Source: Bacteroides caecigallinarum
GTDB taxonomy: Bacteria > Bacteroidota > Bacteroidia > Bacteroidales > Bacteroidaceae
Direction: 5' to 3'
Length of the DNA: 64,000 nucleotides
Assembly: GCF_016901995.1 (NCBI RefSeq)
Contig: NZ_JACJLE010000019.1
Location: 1 to 64,000, forward strand
A model generated the notes under the pieces. The model did no database searches. It worked only from the letters and a program-made list of their open reading frames with translations, and was not told the DNA's origin. Shown here one piece after another: positions 54,342 through 63,678 of the stretch. How positions within the stretch are numbered: position 1 is the first letter of the stretch; the number at the start of each line of letters is the position of its first letter. The translations under genes were made by a program, and so were the position numbers.

Positions 54342-56158
54342 TATCTCTTCTTGTAAAGTTTGTCTATAAGGTCATTCCTTCCCATACGCCTCAGTTCATT
54401 GATAATATTTTTTCTTTCCTCAGGCTTGTACCAGAAGAAGAACATGCGTTGCGCAAGTTTCTCTTTCTGAGTTTTTGCAGAGAAAATTGGTTCAAGGGTA
54501 TAAGGATGATAACCTGTGTACCAGGCTTCTGTAGCGACAGTCATAGGAGTAGGAGTGAAGTCCTGAACCTGTTCCAGATGGAAGTCAAGCCTTTTGGTTA
54601 TAACTGCCAGTTCTGCCATATCCTCGGCTGTACATCCTGGGTGACTGCTTATGAAGTATGGTATAATCTGTTGGCGCAGGTTATGTTCCGTATTTATGCG
54701 GTCGAATATCTTCTTGAACCTTTCAAACTGCTCAAACGGAGGTTTCCGCATGACGTAAAGCACTTTGTCGCTTGTATGCTCTGGTGCTACCTTCAGTCGT
54801 CCGCTCACGTGTTTCATTATCAGTTCGCGGGTGTATTCCTGAGTGCATTTGTTTACAGCCTGGTCTTTGCTTTCGTGCAGAAGCAGGTCATATCGCACAC
54901 CGCTGCCAATAAAGCTCTTTTTGATTCCTGGAAGTGCATCAACGGCATGATATATGTCCAATAGTGGTCTGTGGTCTGTATTCAGATTAGGACATACTTT
55001 GGGATGGATGCACGAAGGACGTTTGCACCGGCGGCACATACTTTCGTCTTTTCCCCTCATGGCATACATGTTGGCAGACGGGCCTCCAAGGTCGCTCAGA
55101 TAACCCTTGAAATCAGGCATTTCTGTTATAGCTTTCACCTCCTTCAAGATACTTTCCTTGCTTCGGCTTACGATGAATTTTCCCTGGTGGGCTGATATGG
55201 TGCAGAATGCGCATCCTCCGAAACATCCTCTGTGGAGATTGACGGAGAATTTTATCATATCGTATGCCGGAATACGCTTGTTCTTGTATTTCGGATGCGG
55301 AAGGCGTGTATATGGAAGGTCGAACGACATATCAAGCTCGCCCTGAGTCATTGGCGGATAAGGCGGATTTACCACTACTACTTTCTTGCCCGACTCCTGG
55401 ATAATCCTCTGCGCTGCATATTTGTTCGATTCCTCTTCTATATGTCTGAAGTTTTCAGCTTGTTTCTTCTTGTCTTTCAGGCATTCCTCATGAGAGTAAA
55501 GCCTTAAGTCATTTTCTTCAGGCTTGAATTCTTCCTTTTTGCATACATACGCAGTCTGAAGAATATCTGTCGGTATGGTTGGATTTTCAGACATGTGTTT
55601 GCACAAGTCAGTGATTGGCTTTTCTCCCATACCGTAAATCAGAAGGTCTGCTCCGGAGTCAATCAGAATGGACTGTCTGACCTTGTCCTGCCAGTAATCG
55701 TAGTGGGTAAGACGGCGCAGTGAGGCCTCTATTCCGCCTATGATGACTGGTACATCGGGATAGAGTTTCTTCAATATTTGTGAATATACTATAGTAGGAT
55801 ATTCCGGGCGCATGTCATGTCGTCCGTCAGGAGTATATGCGTCTTCGCTTCGCAAACGCTTGTTGGCAGTATATTTGTTCACCATACTGTCCATACATCC
55901 GGCAGATATTCCGAAGAAGAGTCTTGGCTTTCCCAGTTTCTTGAAGTCGCGAAGGTCGTCACGCCAGTTTGGCTGTGGTACGATGGCAACTTTAAGTCCT
56001 TGAGCTTCAAGCATTCTTCCTATCACGGCAGCTCCGAATGACGGATGGTCAACATATGCGTCACCACTGAACAGAATGACATCGAGTTCATCCCATCCTC
56101 TAAGCTCTACTTCTTTCTTGGTTGTAGGCAACCAGTCCGTTAGATTATGTTCTTTCAA
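54341..56158 (-). CDS. YgiQ-family radical SAM protein
   Basis: A 605-residue radical SAM enzyme. The [4Fe-4S] motif is C312-x3-C316-x2-C319 in HRGCFGGCAFCTISAHQG, in the middle of the protein, preceded by a cobalamin-binding-like N-terminal region (about 20-180) with PVIIGGIEASLRR. A second Cys cluster MCRRCKRPSCIHPKVCPN follows. The family is conserved but the reaction is unknown. Start MKEHNLTDWLPTTKKEVELRG fits the family. Located 3 bases after the small gene upstream, so cotranscribed. Confidence 0.93.
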   Translation of the reverse strand: MKEHNLTDWLPTTKKEVELRGWDELDVILFSGDAYVDHPSFGAAVIGRMLEAQGLKVAIVPQPNWRDDLRDFKKLGKPRLFFGISAGCMDSMVNKYTANKRLRSEDAYTPDGRHDMRPEYPTIVYSQILKKLYPDVPVIIGGIEASLRRLTHYDYWQDKVRQSILIDSGADLLIYGMGEKPITDLCKHMSENPTIPTDILQTAYVCKKEEFKPEENDLRLYSHEECLKDKKKQAENFRHIEEESNKYAAQRIIQESGKKVVVVNPPYPPMTQGELDMSFDLPYTRLPHPKYKNKRIPAYDMIKFSVNLHRGCFGGCAFCTISAHQGKFIVSRSKESILKEVKAITEMPDFKGYLSDLGGPSANMYAMRGKDESMCRRCKRPSCIHPKVCPNLNTDHRPLLDIYHAVDALPGIKKSFIGSGVRYDLLLHESKDQAVNKCTQEYTRELIMKHVSGRLKVAPEHTSDKVLYVMRKPPFEQFERFKKIFDRINTEHNLRQQIIPYFISSHPGCTAEDMAELAVITKRLDFHLEQVQDFTPTPMTVATEAWYTGYHPYTLEPIFSAKTQKEKLAQRMFFFWYKPEERKNIINELRRMGRNDLIDKLYKKR

Positions 56159-56161
56159 GAT

Positions 56162-56482
56162 TTATTCTTCTGTTTCTTCGATATTACCTTTTTCTCTCTC
56201 CCAGTTTATGTATAGCATGATGAGCTGATGCAGGCCGAAAGCTTTCATATTGTCATGATAAATAACATTCAGGCAGAGGTCCAGCAAGTCCTTACAGTCG
56301 TTCTCAGACGAGCCTATAAGTGAACGGATGTTTAGTTTAAGTTTTTCCAACACGCTTTCGTCAACTATACCGTTGCTGTCAATAAGTTGCTGGAACAGAG
56401 AATATTTTTCGATTGTTTTGAGATTTTCTTCCGAAATGTTCAGGCTTCTTGTACCTGAAGGATTAGCTTGAATTGTAAACAT
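56162..56482 (-). CDS. Conserved small hypothetical protein
   Basis: A 106-residue soluble protein (MFTIQANPSGTRSLNISEEN start). It is mainly helical, with acidic ends (NIEETEE). I do not recognise a domain. It sits just upstream of the ygiQ-like gene with a 3-base gap, so it is probably in the same operon. A -7 box TATATTTG lies at 56512-56519 on the minus strand. Confidence 0.68.
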   Translation of the reverse strand: MFTIQANPSGTRSLNISEENLKTIEKYSLFQQLIDSNGIVDESVLEKLKLNIRSLIGSSENDCKDLLDLCLNVIYHDNMKAFGLHQLIMLYINWEREKGNIEETEE

Positions 56483-56604
56483 GGTTTTATGGGTTTATGT
56501 TGTTAATAGGACAAATATAATAAGAAGTCTTGAATATTTAGCGATAAAATGTTTTTAAATGCTGTTTTGAGTCTTGTATATTTTAAATGCTTTTCTATGA
56601 GTTG

Positions 56605-56649
56605 AAAAAACAGCCCAAGAATATGTAATAAATACATAGACCTGGGCTG
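56605..56649 (-). terminator. Terminator after the mscS-like gene
   Basis: cagccca (56611-56617) pairs with tgggctg (56643-56649), extended by inner pairs. The T-run (TTTTTT) follows on the minus strand, so it ends the mscS-like gene. Confidence 0.85.
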
Positions 56650-56670
56650 ATAGAAGAATAATATGTTTTT

Positions 56671-57528
56671 TTAATCTTTGGCCTGATGAACCGTAAGTTG
56701 TGGGAATGGGAATCCGATACCTTCTTTATTGAATGTTTCATAAACCTTTTTGTTGAAGTCGAAATAAACATCCCAATAGTTGGCTGTAGATGCCCATGCG
56801 CGTACTTTTATGTCAACACTGCTTGCAGACAGTGATCCAAGGCCTATAAATGGTGCAGGGTCTTTAAGTATTCTTTCGTCTTCGTTTATAAGACGTTCAA
56901 TTACTGCTTTTACCTTTTCGAAATCTTCACCGTATTCAACTCCGATTACCCATTCGGCACGTCTTGTGTCCTGTTTGCTGTAATTTACAACAACATTACT
57001 GCTCATAGAGCCGTTTGGAACATAAATTATCTTGTTGTCAACGGTTGCAAGAATTGTGTGGAAAATCTGTATTTCCTTTACTGTACCGCTTGCACCTGGA
57101 CCGTCTATGAAGTCACCTACCTTGAATGGTTTGAATACAAGGATGATGAGTCCGCCTGCAAAATTTGAGAGATTGCCTGAAAGTGCCATACCGATAGCAA
57201 CACCGGCAGAAGCAAGTATTGCAGCGAAACTTGTGGTTTCAACACCAAGACGGGCTATTACTGCAAATGCAAGTATCAGGTTAAGTGTAATGCTTAAAAG
57301 ACTTTTCAGGAATGTCTTGACACTGACTTCAAGTTTGCGTCTTTCTAGGAATTTTGTAAGAAGTTTGCCTATTTGTTTGATAAGGAAACGTCCGATTACA
57401 TATATCAGAATAGCTCCGATTATGTTTTTACCGGTTTCGATACCCCAGCTGACCAGTTTGTCAAGTACAGCTTCGATGTTTACTCTTGATGTAACGCTTG
57501 ACGCAACGTTTAGTAATGTAAGTAGCAT
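56671..57528 (-). CDS. MscS-family mechanosensitive channel
   Basis: A 285-residue membrane protein of near-MscS length. Three N-terminal membrane segments end in the pore helix (FAAILASAGVAIGMALSGNLSNFAGG, about 88-113). The beta domain follows (FKPFKVGDFIDGPGASGTVKEIQIFHTIL) and then IIYVPNGSMSSNVVVNYS. These are hallmarks of the small-conductance channel that protects against osmotic downshock. It lies 22 bases after the YciO/YrdC gene on the same strand. Confidence 0.95.
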   Translation of the reverse strand: MLLTLLNVASSVTSRVNIEAVLDKLVSWGIETGKNIIGAILIYVIGRFLIKQIGKLLTKFLERRKLEVSVKTFLKSLLSITLNLILAFAVIARLGVETTSFAAILASAGVAIGMALSGNLSNFAGGLIILVFKPFKVGDFIDGPGASGTVKEIQIFHTILATVDNKIIYVPNGSMSSNVVVNYSKQDTRRAEWVIGVEYGEDFEKVKAVIERLINEDERILKDPAPFIGLGSLSASSVDIKVRAWASTANYWDVYFDFNKKVYETFNKEGIGFPFPQLTVHQAKD

Positions 57529-57550
57529 AATTTTTATAATTGTTTAAAAG

Positions 57551-58168
57551 TTATTCGTCTAATATTCCTTTTCCCTGACGTATTATTTCCGCTTCGTCTT
57601 CAATACAGTTTACTACTGTTGAAGGATCAATACCTCCTATACCGCCGTCTATTATGATGTCGGCATCGTTTCCGAACTTCTCATATATGAGTTCAGGGTC
57701 AGTAACATATTCCGGATCTTCATTCTCGTCAAGCGGAAGTGTAGTTGATAGGATAGGGGCATCTATCATCTGGCATATTTCCCTGATTATATCATTGTCA
57801 GGTACACGTATTCCAACTTCCTTCCTGTTTCTGAATATTTTCGGCAGACGGCTGTCTGCTTTCAATATAAATGTGAATGGTCCCGGCAGGTTACGCTTCA
57901 TAAGTTTGAATGTGTTGTTGCTTACTCTGGCATATTCACTTATGTTGCTTAAATCATAACAAATAATGGACAGGTGATGTTTACGCGGATCGATTTTTTT
58001 TAACTTGCAGATACGTTCTATGGGACGTTCTTTCAGTGCGTGACAACCTATGGCATACATTGTGTCGGTTGGATAGATTATTATTCCTCCATCATTCAGA
58101 GTGTCTGCTATGCTTTGCAGTGTGTCTATACTGTTGTTTTTATTGTACAGTTTTATTAATGTACCCAT
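57551..58168 (-). CDS. YciO/Sua5/YrdC-domain protein
   Basis: A 205-residue protein with a YrdC fold: GGIIIYPTDTMYAIGCHAL (about 27-45) and KHHLSIICYDLSNISEYA. The stretch KLMKRNLPGPFTFILKA resembles E. coli YciO more than TsaC. TsaC/Sua5 proteins make threonylcarbamoyl-AMP for the tRNA t6A base; YciO paralogues have a less certain role. I therefore give no gene symbol. It lies 60 bases after the helicase gene in the same direction. Confidence 0.85.
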   Translation of the reverse strand: MGTLIKLYNKNNSIDTLQSIADTLNDGGIIIYPTDTMYAIGCHALKERPIERICKLKKIDPRKHHLSIICYDLSNISEYARVSNNTFKLMKRNLPGPFTFILKADSRLPKIFRNRKEVGIRVPDNDIIREICQMIDAPILSTTLPLDENEDPEYVTDPELIYEKFGNDADIIIDGGIGGIDPSTVVNCIEDEAEIIRQGKGILDE

Positions 58169-58228
58169 AATGTTTCGTTTAAATCTGAATATTTGCGAAA
58201 ATAATAAAAAATATTGAGAAATCGTTTT

Positions 58229-60226
58229 TTATTTTTGTTTCTTTCTAAGCTCTTCAGCTATTCTGTATTGTATCTCTGCTTCGTATTCCATTCCTGCTGA
58301 TTCGAGTGCTTCTCCGAAGAATTGGTGTGCTCCTGCGTTCTCCGGTTTCAGACTTGTGGCTCTGTCAAGGTCGGATATCGCTTCTTCCGTTCTGCCTGTG
58401 AAAAGTCTTAGCTTGCCACGGTTATATATTGCTTTAAAATTGTTTGGCTGAATATGCAGTGCATGGTTAAGGCATCTTTCCGCTTCCTCTACATTGTCTT
58501 CGTCGAAAAACGTAACACCTTTTCTCACCCATGCATCGACAAATTCAGGATACAGTTCTATCGCCTTGTCAAAATTGGCATGTGCAGCTCTTGTATCTTT
58601 GGCCTTGGTGATGCATTCATTTCCCATAAGGTAGTACTCATGGGCATATTTTTTTAGATTTTCCTTTTGTTTTCTCAGCTCTTCTTTCAGTGCCTTGTTT
58701 TCAGCCTTTAATTTGTTGATTATTCCGAGTTTCTTTCGTATATATCTCTGTATAAGTGGTTTCTCAATATCGTAACGGCTGTGTATAGCTTTGAAAAAGC
58801 TGTCTAAGAATTCTGCGAAATTACCTTTGTCGAATTCTTTTATAGCCTTTTCGTATTCAATGTCGGCCTGCGCTTTTTTCATTGCTCGTTCAATAGACAT
58901 TGCATCATTGAATTTTTGTGCAAACTCTGCAATTTCCGGCTTCACAAAGATGTCCGACTTCGTAATTTCTTTTTTCAACTGTATTCCTTCCAGCGATGTA
59001 CATCTGCTTAGGGCTACGTATGTTTGTCCTCCGGCGAATACTCCTCCTGTGAAATCTATTATTACACGGTTGAATGTAAGCCCTTGACTCTTGTGGACAG
59101 TTATTGCCCATGCTAATTTTATAGGAAACTGTTTGAAGGTGCCAAGTTCCTCTTCTTCAATTTTCTTTTCCTGTTCGTTGTAATGATAGCGTATGTTGCT
59201 CCAGCTTTCCTGTTCCACATAGAATTCCCTGCCTTCTTCCGTAGTGATGCTTATGCTTCCGTCCGGTAGAAATCCTGTTATTGTTCCCAAAGTGCCGTTC
59301 ACCCAGCGCTTTTCCATGTCGTTCTTTATGAAAATTATCTGCGCACCTTTTTTAACGGTCAGTTCCATATTTGTAGGAAGACTGCTTTCAGGAAATTCAC
59401 CTTTTATTTCACCCTTTAATACTACCGGCTGACTGTCAAGTTCTTCCAGTTTTCTTTCGTTGATGTAGTCCACACTGTCACGTCGTGTAGCAAGGGTGAT
59501 GTACATGTCACTTTCGTTGTTTGAAACAGGCGCGTTGAAACGTGTATTAAGAAGTTGCAGATCGGCTGCACGTGTCGTGTTAGTTCGTATATGGTCAAGT
59601 ATTCCTACGAAAGCCTTGTCTGTTTGTCTATATACTTTGGTCAGTTCTATGGATACCAATTCCATCTGTCGGAATACATTTGCCGAAAAGAAATACGGAT
59701 TAGGATAGAACCTGCTTAGTATTTCCTTTTCATCACTTTTCACTACAGGTTCAAGTTGGAATACATCACCGACCAGCAACAGCTGCTTTCCACCGAAAGG
59801 CTCCCTCATGTTTCCTGAATATACTCTTAAAACTTTGTCTATGAAGTCTATAATGTCGGCCCTTACCATTGAAATCTCATCAATAATGACCAGTTCAAGA
59901 CTTTTTAGTAGTTTTCTGTGATTGGATGTATATTTAAGTGATTCGTGGAGTCTGTTTCCTCTGAATTTTGGGTCGTCCGGTAGGAGCGGATGAAACGGAA
60001 GTTTGAAAAAACTGTGCATAGTGCTCCCTCCTGCATTAATGGCGGCAATACCGGTAGGAGCCAGAACTACATATTTCTTTTTTGTATTCTGGCAGATATA
60101 TTTCAGGAATGTGGATTTTCCGGTTCCGGCCTTACCCGTAAGAAAGACGGACTGGTGTGTATATTGTATTAACTTTAGTGCATTCTGGAATTCCTGATTG
60201 CTTGTGTCTATATCTAATGTAGCCAT
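58229..60226 (-). CDS. Pif1/RecD-like helicase with C-terminal TPR repeats
   Basis: A 665-residue SF1 helicase. Walker A is GKAGTGKST (31-39); IIDEISMVRADIID provides Walker B. The QTYVALSRCTSLEG and AITVHKSQGLTFNRV blocks are the Pif1/RecD motifs V-VI. After a charged coiled stretch (KLKAENKALKEELRKQKENL), about three TPRs occupy residues 540-660 (YPEFVDAWVRKGVTFFDEDNVEEAERCLNHAL). Bacteroidota encode this Pif1-TPR fusion; the role is inferred as DNA-end or G-quadruplex unwinding. Confidence 0.88.
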   Translation of the reverse strand: MATLDIDTSNQEFQNALKLIQYTHQSVFLTGKAGTGKSTFLKYICQNTKKKYVVLAPTGIAAINAGGSTMHSFFKLPFHPLLPDDPKFRGNRLHESLKYTSNHRKLLKSLELVIIDEISMVRADIIDFIDKVLRVYSGNMREPFGGKQLLLVGDVFQLEPVVKSDEKEILSRFYPNPYFFSANVFRQMELVSIELTKVYRQTDKAFVGILDHIRTNTTRAADLQLLNTRFNAPVSNNESDMYITLATRRDSVDYINERKLEELDSQPVVLKGEIKGEFPESSLPTNMELTVKKGAQIIFIKNDMEKRWVNGTLGTITGFLPDGSISITTEEGREFYVEQESWSNIRYHYNEQEKKIEEEELGTFKQFPIKLAWAITVHKSQGLTFNRVIIDFTGGVFAGGQTYVALSRCTSLEGIQLKKEITKSDIFVKPEIAEFAQKFNDAMSIERAMKKAQADIEYEKAIKEFDKGNFAEFLDSFFKAIHSRYDIEKPLIQRYIRKKLGIINKLKAENKALKEELRKQKENLKKYAHEYYLMGNECITKAKDTRAAHANFDKAIELYPEFVDAWVRKGVTFFDEDNVEEAERCLNHALHIQPNNFKAIYNRGKLRLFTGRTEEAISDLDRATSLKPENAGAHQFFGEALESAGMEYEAEIQYRIAEELRKKQK

Positions 60227-60325
60227 TGTAGGACAGTAACTTTCTTTTTTATGTTTTTTCAGATTGCGAATATAACAATAAATTCATATTTAACGATGGA
60301 TACCTTGAGCATTTCTTTGAAATGA

Positions 60326-60357
60326 AAAAAGCGCCTGTAGATTGATACAGACGCTTT
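60326..60357 (-). terminator. Terminator of the small-protein gene transcript
   Basis: aaaagcg-c-ctgta pairs with tacag-a-cgctttt. The T-run (CTTTTTTC) is on the minus strand, downstream of the 32-residue gene. Confidence 0.85.
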
Positions 60358-60420
60358 TCTTTATTTACAGACCTCACGGTCATAATTTTCGAATTACAAG
60401 GGTCATTACGACCCGAAATT

Positions 60421-60519
60421 TTACTTTCTGTTTGCCATGTTGTCGTTCAACATTACATAACCCCAAATCATTGGGTTTGCATTGGCAATCTTGTTAAAAA
60501 TACTTTTTACCTTTTTCAT
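60421..60519 (-). CDS. Small protein gene, 32 residues, unknown function
   Basis: A minus-strand frame encodes a basic peptide starting MKKVKSIFNKIANANPMIWG and ending NDNMANRK. A good ribosome site (GAAAGGA) lies 8 bases before the ATG. It has its own -7 box (60679-60686) and terminator (60326-60357), which together define a compact transcript of about 340 bases. The leader carries hairpins and a second tiny frame. It is not recognised as any family; the evidence is gene structure, not homology. Confidence 0.55.
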   Translation of the reverse strand: MKKVKSIFNKIANANPMIWGYVMLNDNMANRK

Positions 60520-60672
60520 AATGTTATCCTTTCTTCTTTAAGTTAATAATAACTTTTCTTTTCTCAGGCGAACCTCACGGCCGGCCTTCGACTTTTACCT
60601 TAATCATTTTACCTATTAACCTTAAAATTATTTATGTGTTTAGTTAAGCTTAGGACCTTTCGGTCTTTAATT
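60520..60672 (-). promoter_or_regulatory. Structured leader of the small-protein gene, with a 10-codon frame
   Basis: The predicted 5' leader (about 150 bases) contains a hairpin gacc-tttc-ggtc (60654-60665). It also holds a 10-codon frame MIKVKVEGRP at 60607-60575 (minus), ending in ccgtgaggttcgcc. The nonamer ccgtgaggt occurs here (60580-60572) and again beyond the small gene (60379-60371). This may be an attenuator or a multi-peptide gene; neither is proven. Confidence 0.4.
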
Positions 60673-60678
60673 ACATTG

Positions 60679-60686
60679 CAAAGATA
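60679..60686 (-). promoter_or_regulatory. -7 element of the small-protein transcript
   Basis: TATCTTTG on the minus strand. The upstream TTTG lies 15 bases away, shorter than the usual 19. Confidence 0.5.
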
Positions 60687-60786
60687 AGTCCTTTTTTAAT
60701 GCAAAATATGTTTTACGACATGTTTTTCTATTTTTATGACCTTTTATTGATGTAAATCAAAGAAAAGTATTATAGATGACATAATT

Positions 60787-60845
60787 GTCATGCGATACAT
60801 CTTTTTTGTCATGTCATTTTTGTCATATAATTACCTGCATGTCAT
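60787..60845. repeat. Five GTCAT repeats upstream of the histidine kinase gene
   Basis: gtcat occurs at 60787, 60808, 60813, 60822 and 60841, within 59 bases, with an atgac in reverse orientation just upstream (60776). The cluster lies 100-157 bases before the ATG at 60944. It may be an operator for the kinase gene, or chance in AT-rich DNA. Confidence 0.45.
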
Positions 60846-60943
60846 GTATTATATTTATGATAATAATAAAATCCTATTTTGATGCTTTAGTATTAAGATT
60901 ATTATTATTTTTACGGATATATAAATTAAATGTTTTTTTTATT

Positions 60944-62854
60944 ATGATCAAAAAATTAATGTGTGTGGTTTTAGGGGGACTTTTGTGTCTAGGTTATGCT
61001 GTTTGTAATACACCGGTGTCGGACAGCTTGAGAATTGAATTATCAAAAACAGAAGGAAAAGGTTTACAAAAGGAACATTTGGCTGAGATATATTTGCGGT
61101 TAAGCGAAGAATATGAATCTGTCAATGTTGATTCTGCCATATATTTTACAGATAAAGGACTTGATATTTATAAAAAGCCTGAATATGGCAGTTGGATGTA
61201 TCTTCGTCTTTTAAATTCAAAGGCTACATATTATTATTCTCATGGGGAGTTTGAAAAATCTAAAACAATGTATTTGGATTTGTTGTCACATGCTTCTAAG
61301 ATGAAAGAACGTGATTATGATTTTGAGGCAACCGTTTCCATGTCTGTCGGAGTGGTTTATAGGAAGATTGGAATAACGGATTCCACATTATTTTATTATA
61401 ATCAGGCTAGCGATTATGCTAAGATTTCTGCTGATAAGAGTACGTTGTCATCTATATATTATAATATAGGTGCAATGTATTTTGCCAGTGAAAGATATGG
61501 CGATGCATTACCGAATGCTGAGATAGCAGCAAAATATGCTCAAGAGATTGATGATGTAAATATGTATATGTATTCCAGAATTTTATTGGCTGCAGCTTAT
61601 GCCAGGATGGGGAAATATACCGAAGGAGCTGAAATTCTGAAAGACAATATCGAGATGGCTATAGACAAGAATTTTATAATGCTGGCAATGAGTTCGTTCG
61701 GTCCATTGTTAAGCAATTATCAGCTATGGGGCAAAAAAGATTCTGTAAAGATATATATGGATAAGTACGGAAAGTATGTCGATGAAATTCCCGCAGGCAG
61801 TCCGACAGCCCTTGAGATTATGGCAACGCGTGCCAGCATATATAATTGGATGGGAGAGTATCAGAAAAGTCTTGATATACTTTTAGGAAATCCCCAGCTT
61901 TTGTCTCAGATTTCATATGAAGCCTACAACAGACTTTTATATCACAACTATGAAGGATTGGGTGATTATAAGAAAGCTTTTGAAAAACTTCTGGATGTTT
62001 ATGCTTACACTGATTCATTGATGAAAACAAGTATTAATACAGAGATGTCTGAATTGAATGCAAAGCTCAATGTCAATGCTAAAGAACTTGAAATATCAAG
62101 ACTTGAGAATGAGCATGCACGTCAGAAAGCTGCCAATGTCCGTTTGGGTATATATATGGGTGTTGTCATAGTTTTATTGTTCATTATAATCCTTGTCCTG
62201 CAGCATAAACGTAAAATCCAACAAAAAGAAGCCGAACTTATATCTGCCAAAAGATATATTGACGGATTGGAAAATGAACGAAAACGATTGGCAAAAGACC
62301 TGCATGATGGTGTGTGTAATGATTTGCTTGGTGTTATTATGCATATTAAGAGGAATGATGTGTCTGACGAGGAAAAACAGAATGCCATACATCTTCTTGA
62401 AGAAATAAGATGTGGAGTAAGAGATATTTCTCACGAACTTATGCCTCCAAGTTTTCAATTTACAGACCTTGACGAAATGCTTAATGATTATTTTGCTAAG
62501 ACAGAAGAACAGACAGGAATACATATTGAATATACATCAAGTTCTGATAAAGGATGGGAGCAGATACCTCACAAGGTTGGATATGAAGTTTATCGCATAA
62601 TGCAGGAAATGATGAGCAATATTGTTAAATATGCTAATGTGGATCACGTCCAGGTAAAGATGAAACAAGAGATGGAAAATCTGAAAATGGAGATTTCTTA
62701 TGATGGAAAATGGGATGAAAATGATAATAAAAATAGCGGTATAGGTATGCGTACAATAGACGACCGACTTAAAACAATTGGAGGTATCTATTATGTGACA
62801 AAAGATAATGGAGTTGTCATAAATATTGATATACATCTGTTTGGAAATGTTTGA
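60944..62854 (+). CDS. TPR-containing sensor histidine kinase (NarX-like HisKA_3)
   Basis: The start is the ATG at 60944 (MIKKLMCVVLGGLLCLGYAV), a signal peptide; the longer frame to 60785 would run through the GTCAT repeats. The 636-residue protein has periplasmic TPRs (about 30-360), one membrane helix (about 398-418), a HisKA_3 dimerisation region with phosphoacceptor in LAKDLHDGVCNDLLGV, and a C-terminal ATPase (GIGMRTIDDRLK). It is followed by the NarL-type regulator gene, its likely partner. Confidence 0.9.
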   Translation: MIKKLMCVVLGGLLCLGYAVCNTPVSDSLRIELSKTEGKGLQKEHLAEIYLRLSEEYESVNVDSAIYFTDKGLDIYKKPEYGSWMYLRLLNSKATYYYSHGEFEKSKTMYLDLLSHASKMKERDYDFEATVSMSVGVVYRKIGITDSTLFYYNQASDYAKISADKSTLSSIYYNIGAMYFASERYGDALPNAEIAAKYAQEIDDVNMYMYSRILLAAAYARMGKYTEGAEILKDNIEMAIDKNFIMLAMSSFGPLLSNYQLWGKKDSVKIYMDKYGKYVDEIPAGSPTALEIMATRASIYNWMGEYQKSLDILLGNPQLLSQISYEAYNRLLYHNYEGLGDYKKAFEKLLDVYAYTDSLMKTSINTEMSELNAKLNVNAKELEISRLENEHARQKAANVRLGIYMGVVIVLLFIIILVLQHKRKIQQKEAELISAKRYIDGLENERKRLAKDLHDGVCNDLLGVIMHIKRNDVSDEEKQNAIHLLEEIRCGVRDISHELMPPSFQFTDLDEMLNDYFAKTEEQTGIHIEYTSSSDKGWEQIPHKVGYEVYRIMQEMMSNIVKYANVDHVQVKMKQEMENLKMEISYDGKWDENDNKNSGIGMRTIDDRLKTIGGIYYVTKDNGVVINIDIHLFGNV

Positions 62855-62967
62855 GAAATGTAAAAATCACGGTTTTCGGTGAATTTTCTTTCTTTATATT
62901 TATGTTCCTTTGCATTGTAAAACAAATTTATTTGTTTAATTGTAAATAAATGTGATTGTTGGGTGTT

Positions 62968-63654
62968 ATGGAGGTATATGGAAATGAAATGAAAAACGCT
63001 AAACCTGCAGTATTATTGGTTGATGACCATGCTTTGATACTTCAAGGTATAAAATTCATTGTTGACAGTATGCTTGAAATAGGTGAAGTATATACTGCAT
63101 CCTCCGGTTCGGAGGCCATAACACTTATGAAAAACAATTCATTTGCAGTTTGCTTGATTGATATTGAGTTGCCAGATTTAAGTGGCTTTGAACTTATGGA
63201 AATAATAAGGAACATGGTGCCGCAAACTCGTATAATTATAAACACTATGCACGAAGAACCTTGGGTAGTAAAGAAACTTATTCAAATGGGGGTTGATGGT
63301 GTTATACTTAAATCGGCTGATACTGATGAAATAAAAAATGCGTTGAGGAGTGTTCTGAACGGGGAAAGTTATTTTTGTGATGAATTCAATAAGATAAAGA
63401 AAAGATTAAGGTTGAATGGCGACACTCCAGACTATCATTCATTGTTGACAAATCGTGAAATGGATGTTTTGAAAGCTATTTCTATGGGAATGCAGACAAA
63501 AGAAATAGCAGAATCGCTACATGTGTCGGTAAATACTGTTGAGTCTCACAGAAAGAGCTTGTTCTCAAAATTCGAGGTAAGAAATGCTGTTGAATTGGTA
63601 TTAAAGGCCATTAATAATGGCATAATTCATCTTGATCCTAATAAGAATATTTAA
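62968..63654 (+). CDS. NarL/LuxR-family response regulator
   Basis: About 228 residues from the ATG at 62968; an ATG at 62989 (MKNAKPAVLLVDDH) is equally possible, with GGAGG 14 bases before it. The receiver domain has acidic LVDDH, phospho-Asp in CLIDIELPDLSG and TMHEEP. The C-terminal LuxR helix-turn-helix is LTNREMDVLKAISMGMQTKE with VNTVESHRKSLF. Encoded about 110 bases after the kinase gene; the pair form a two-component system. Targets may include the lipoprotein genes that follow. Confidence 0.92.
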   Translation: MEVYGNEMKNAKPAVLLVDDHALILQGIKFIVDSMLEIGEVYTASSGSEAITLMKNNSFAVCLIDIELPDLSGFELMEIIRNMVPQTRIIINTMHEEPWVVKKLIQMGVDGVILKSADTDEIKNALRSVLNGESYFCDEFNKIKKRLRLNGDTPDYHSLLTNREMDVLKAISMGMQTKEIAESLHVSVNTVESHRKSLFSKFEVRNAVELVLKAINNGIIHLDPNKNI

Positions 63655-63678
63655 GAATACTAATTAATATTATCTATT

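Noticed and set aside
54449-54964. 171-residue plus-strand frame inside the ygiQ-like gene
   Set aside because: Antisense shadow of a conserved radical SAM gene.
60785-60943. 53-residue extension of the histidine kinase
   Set aside because: Covers the GTCAT repeats and hides the signal peptide, which begins at 60944.
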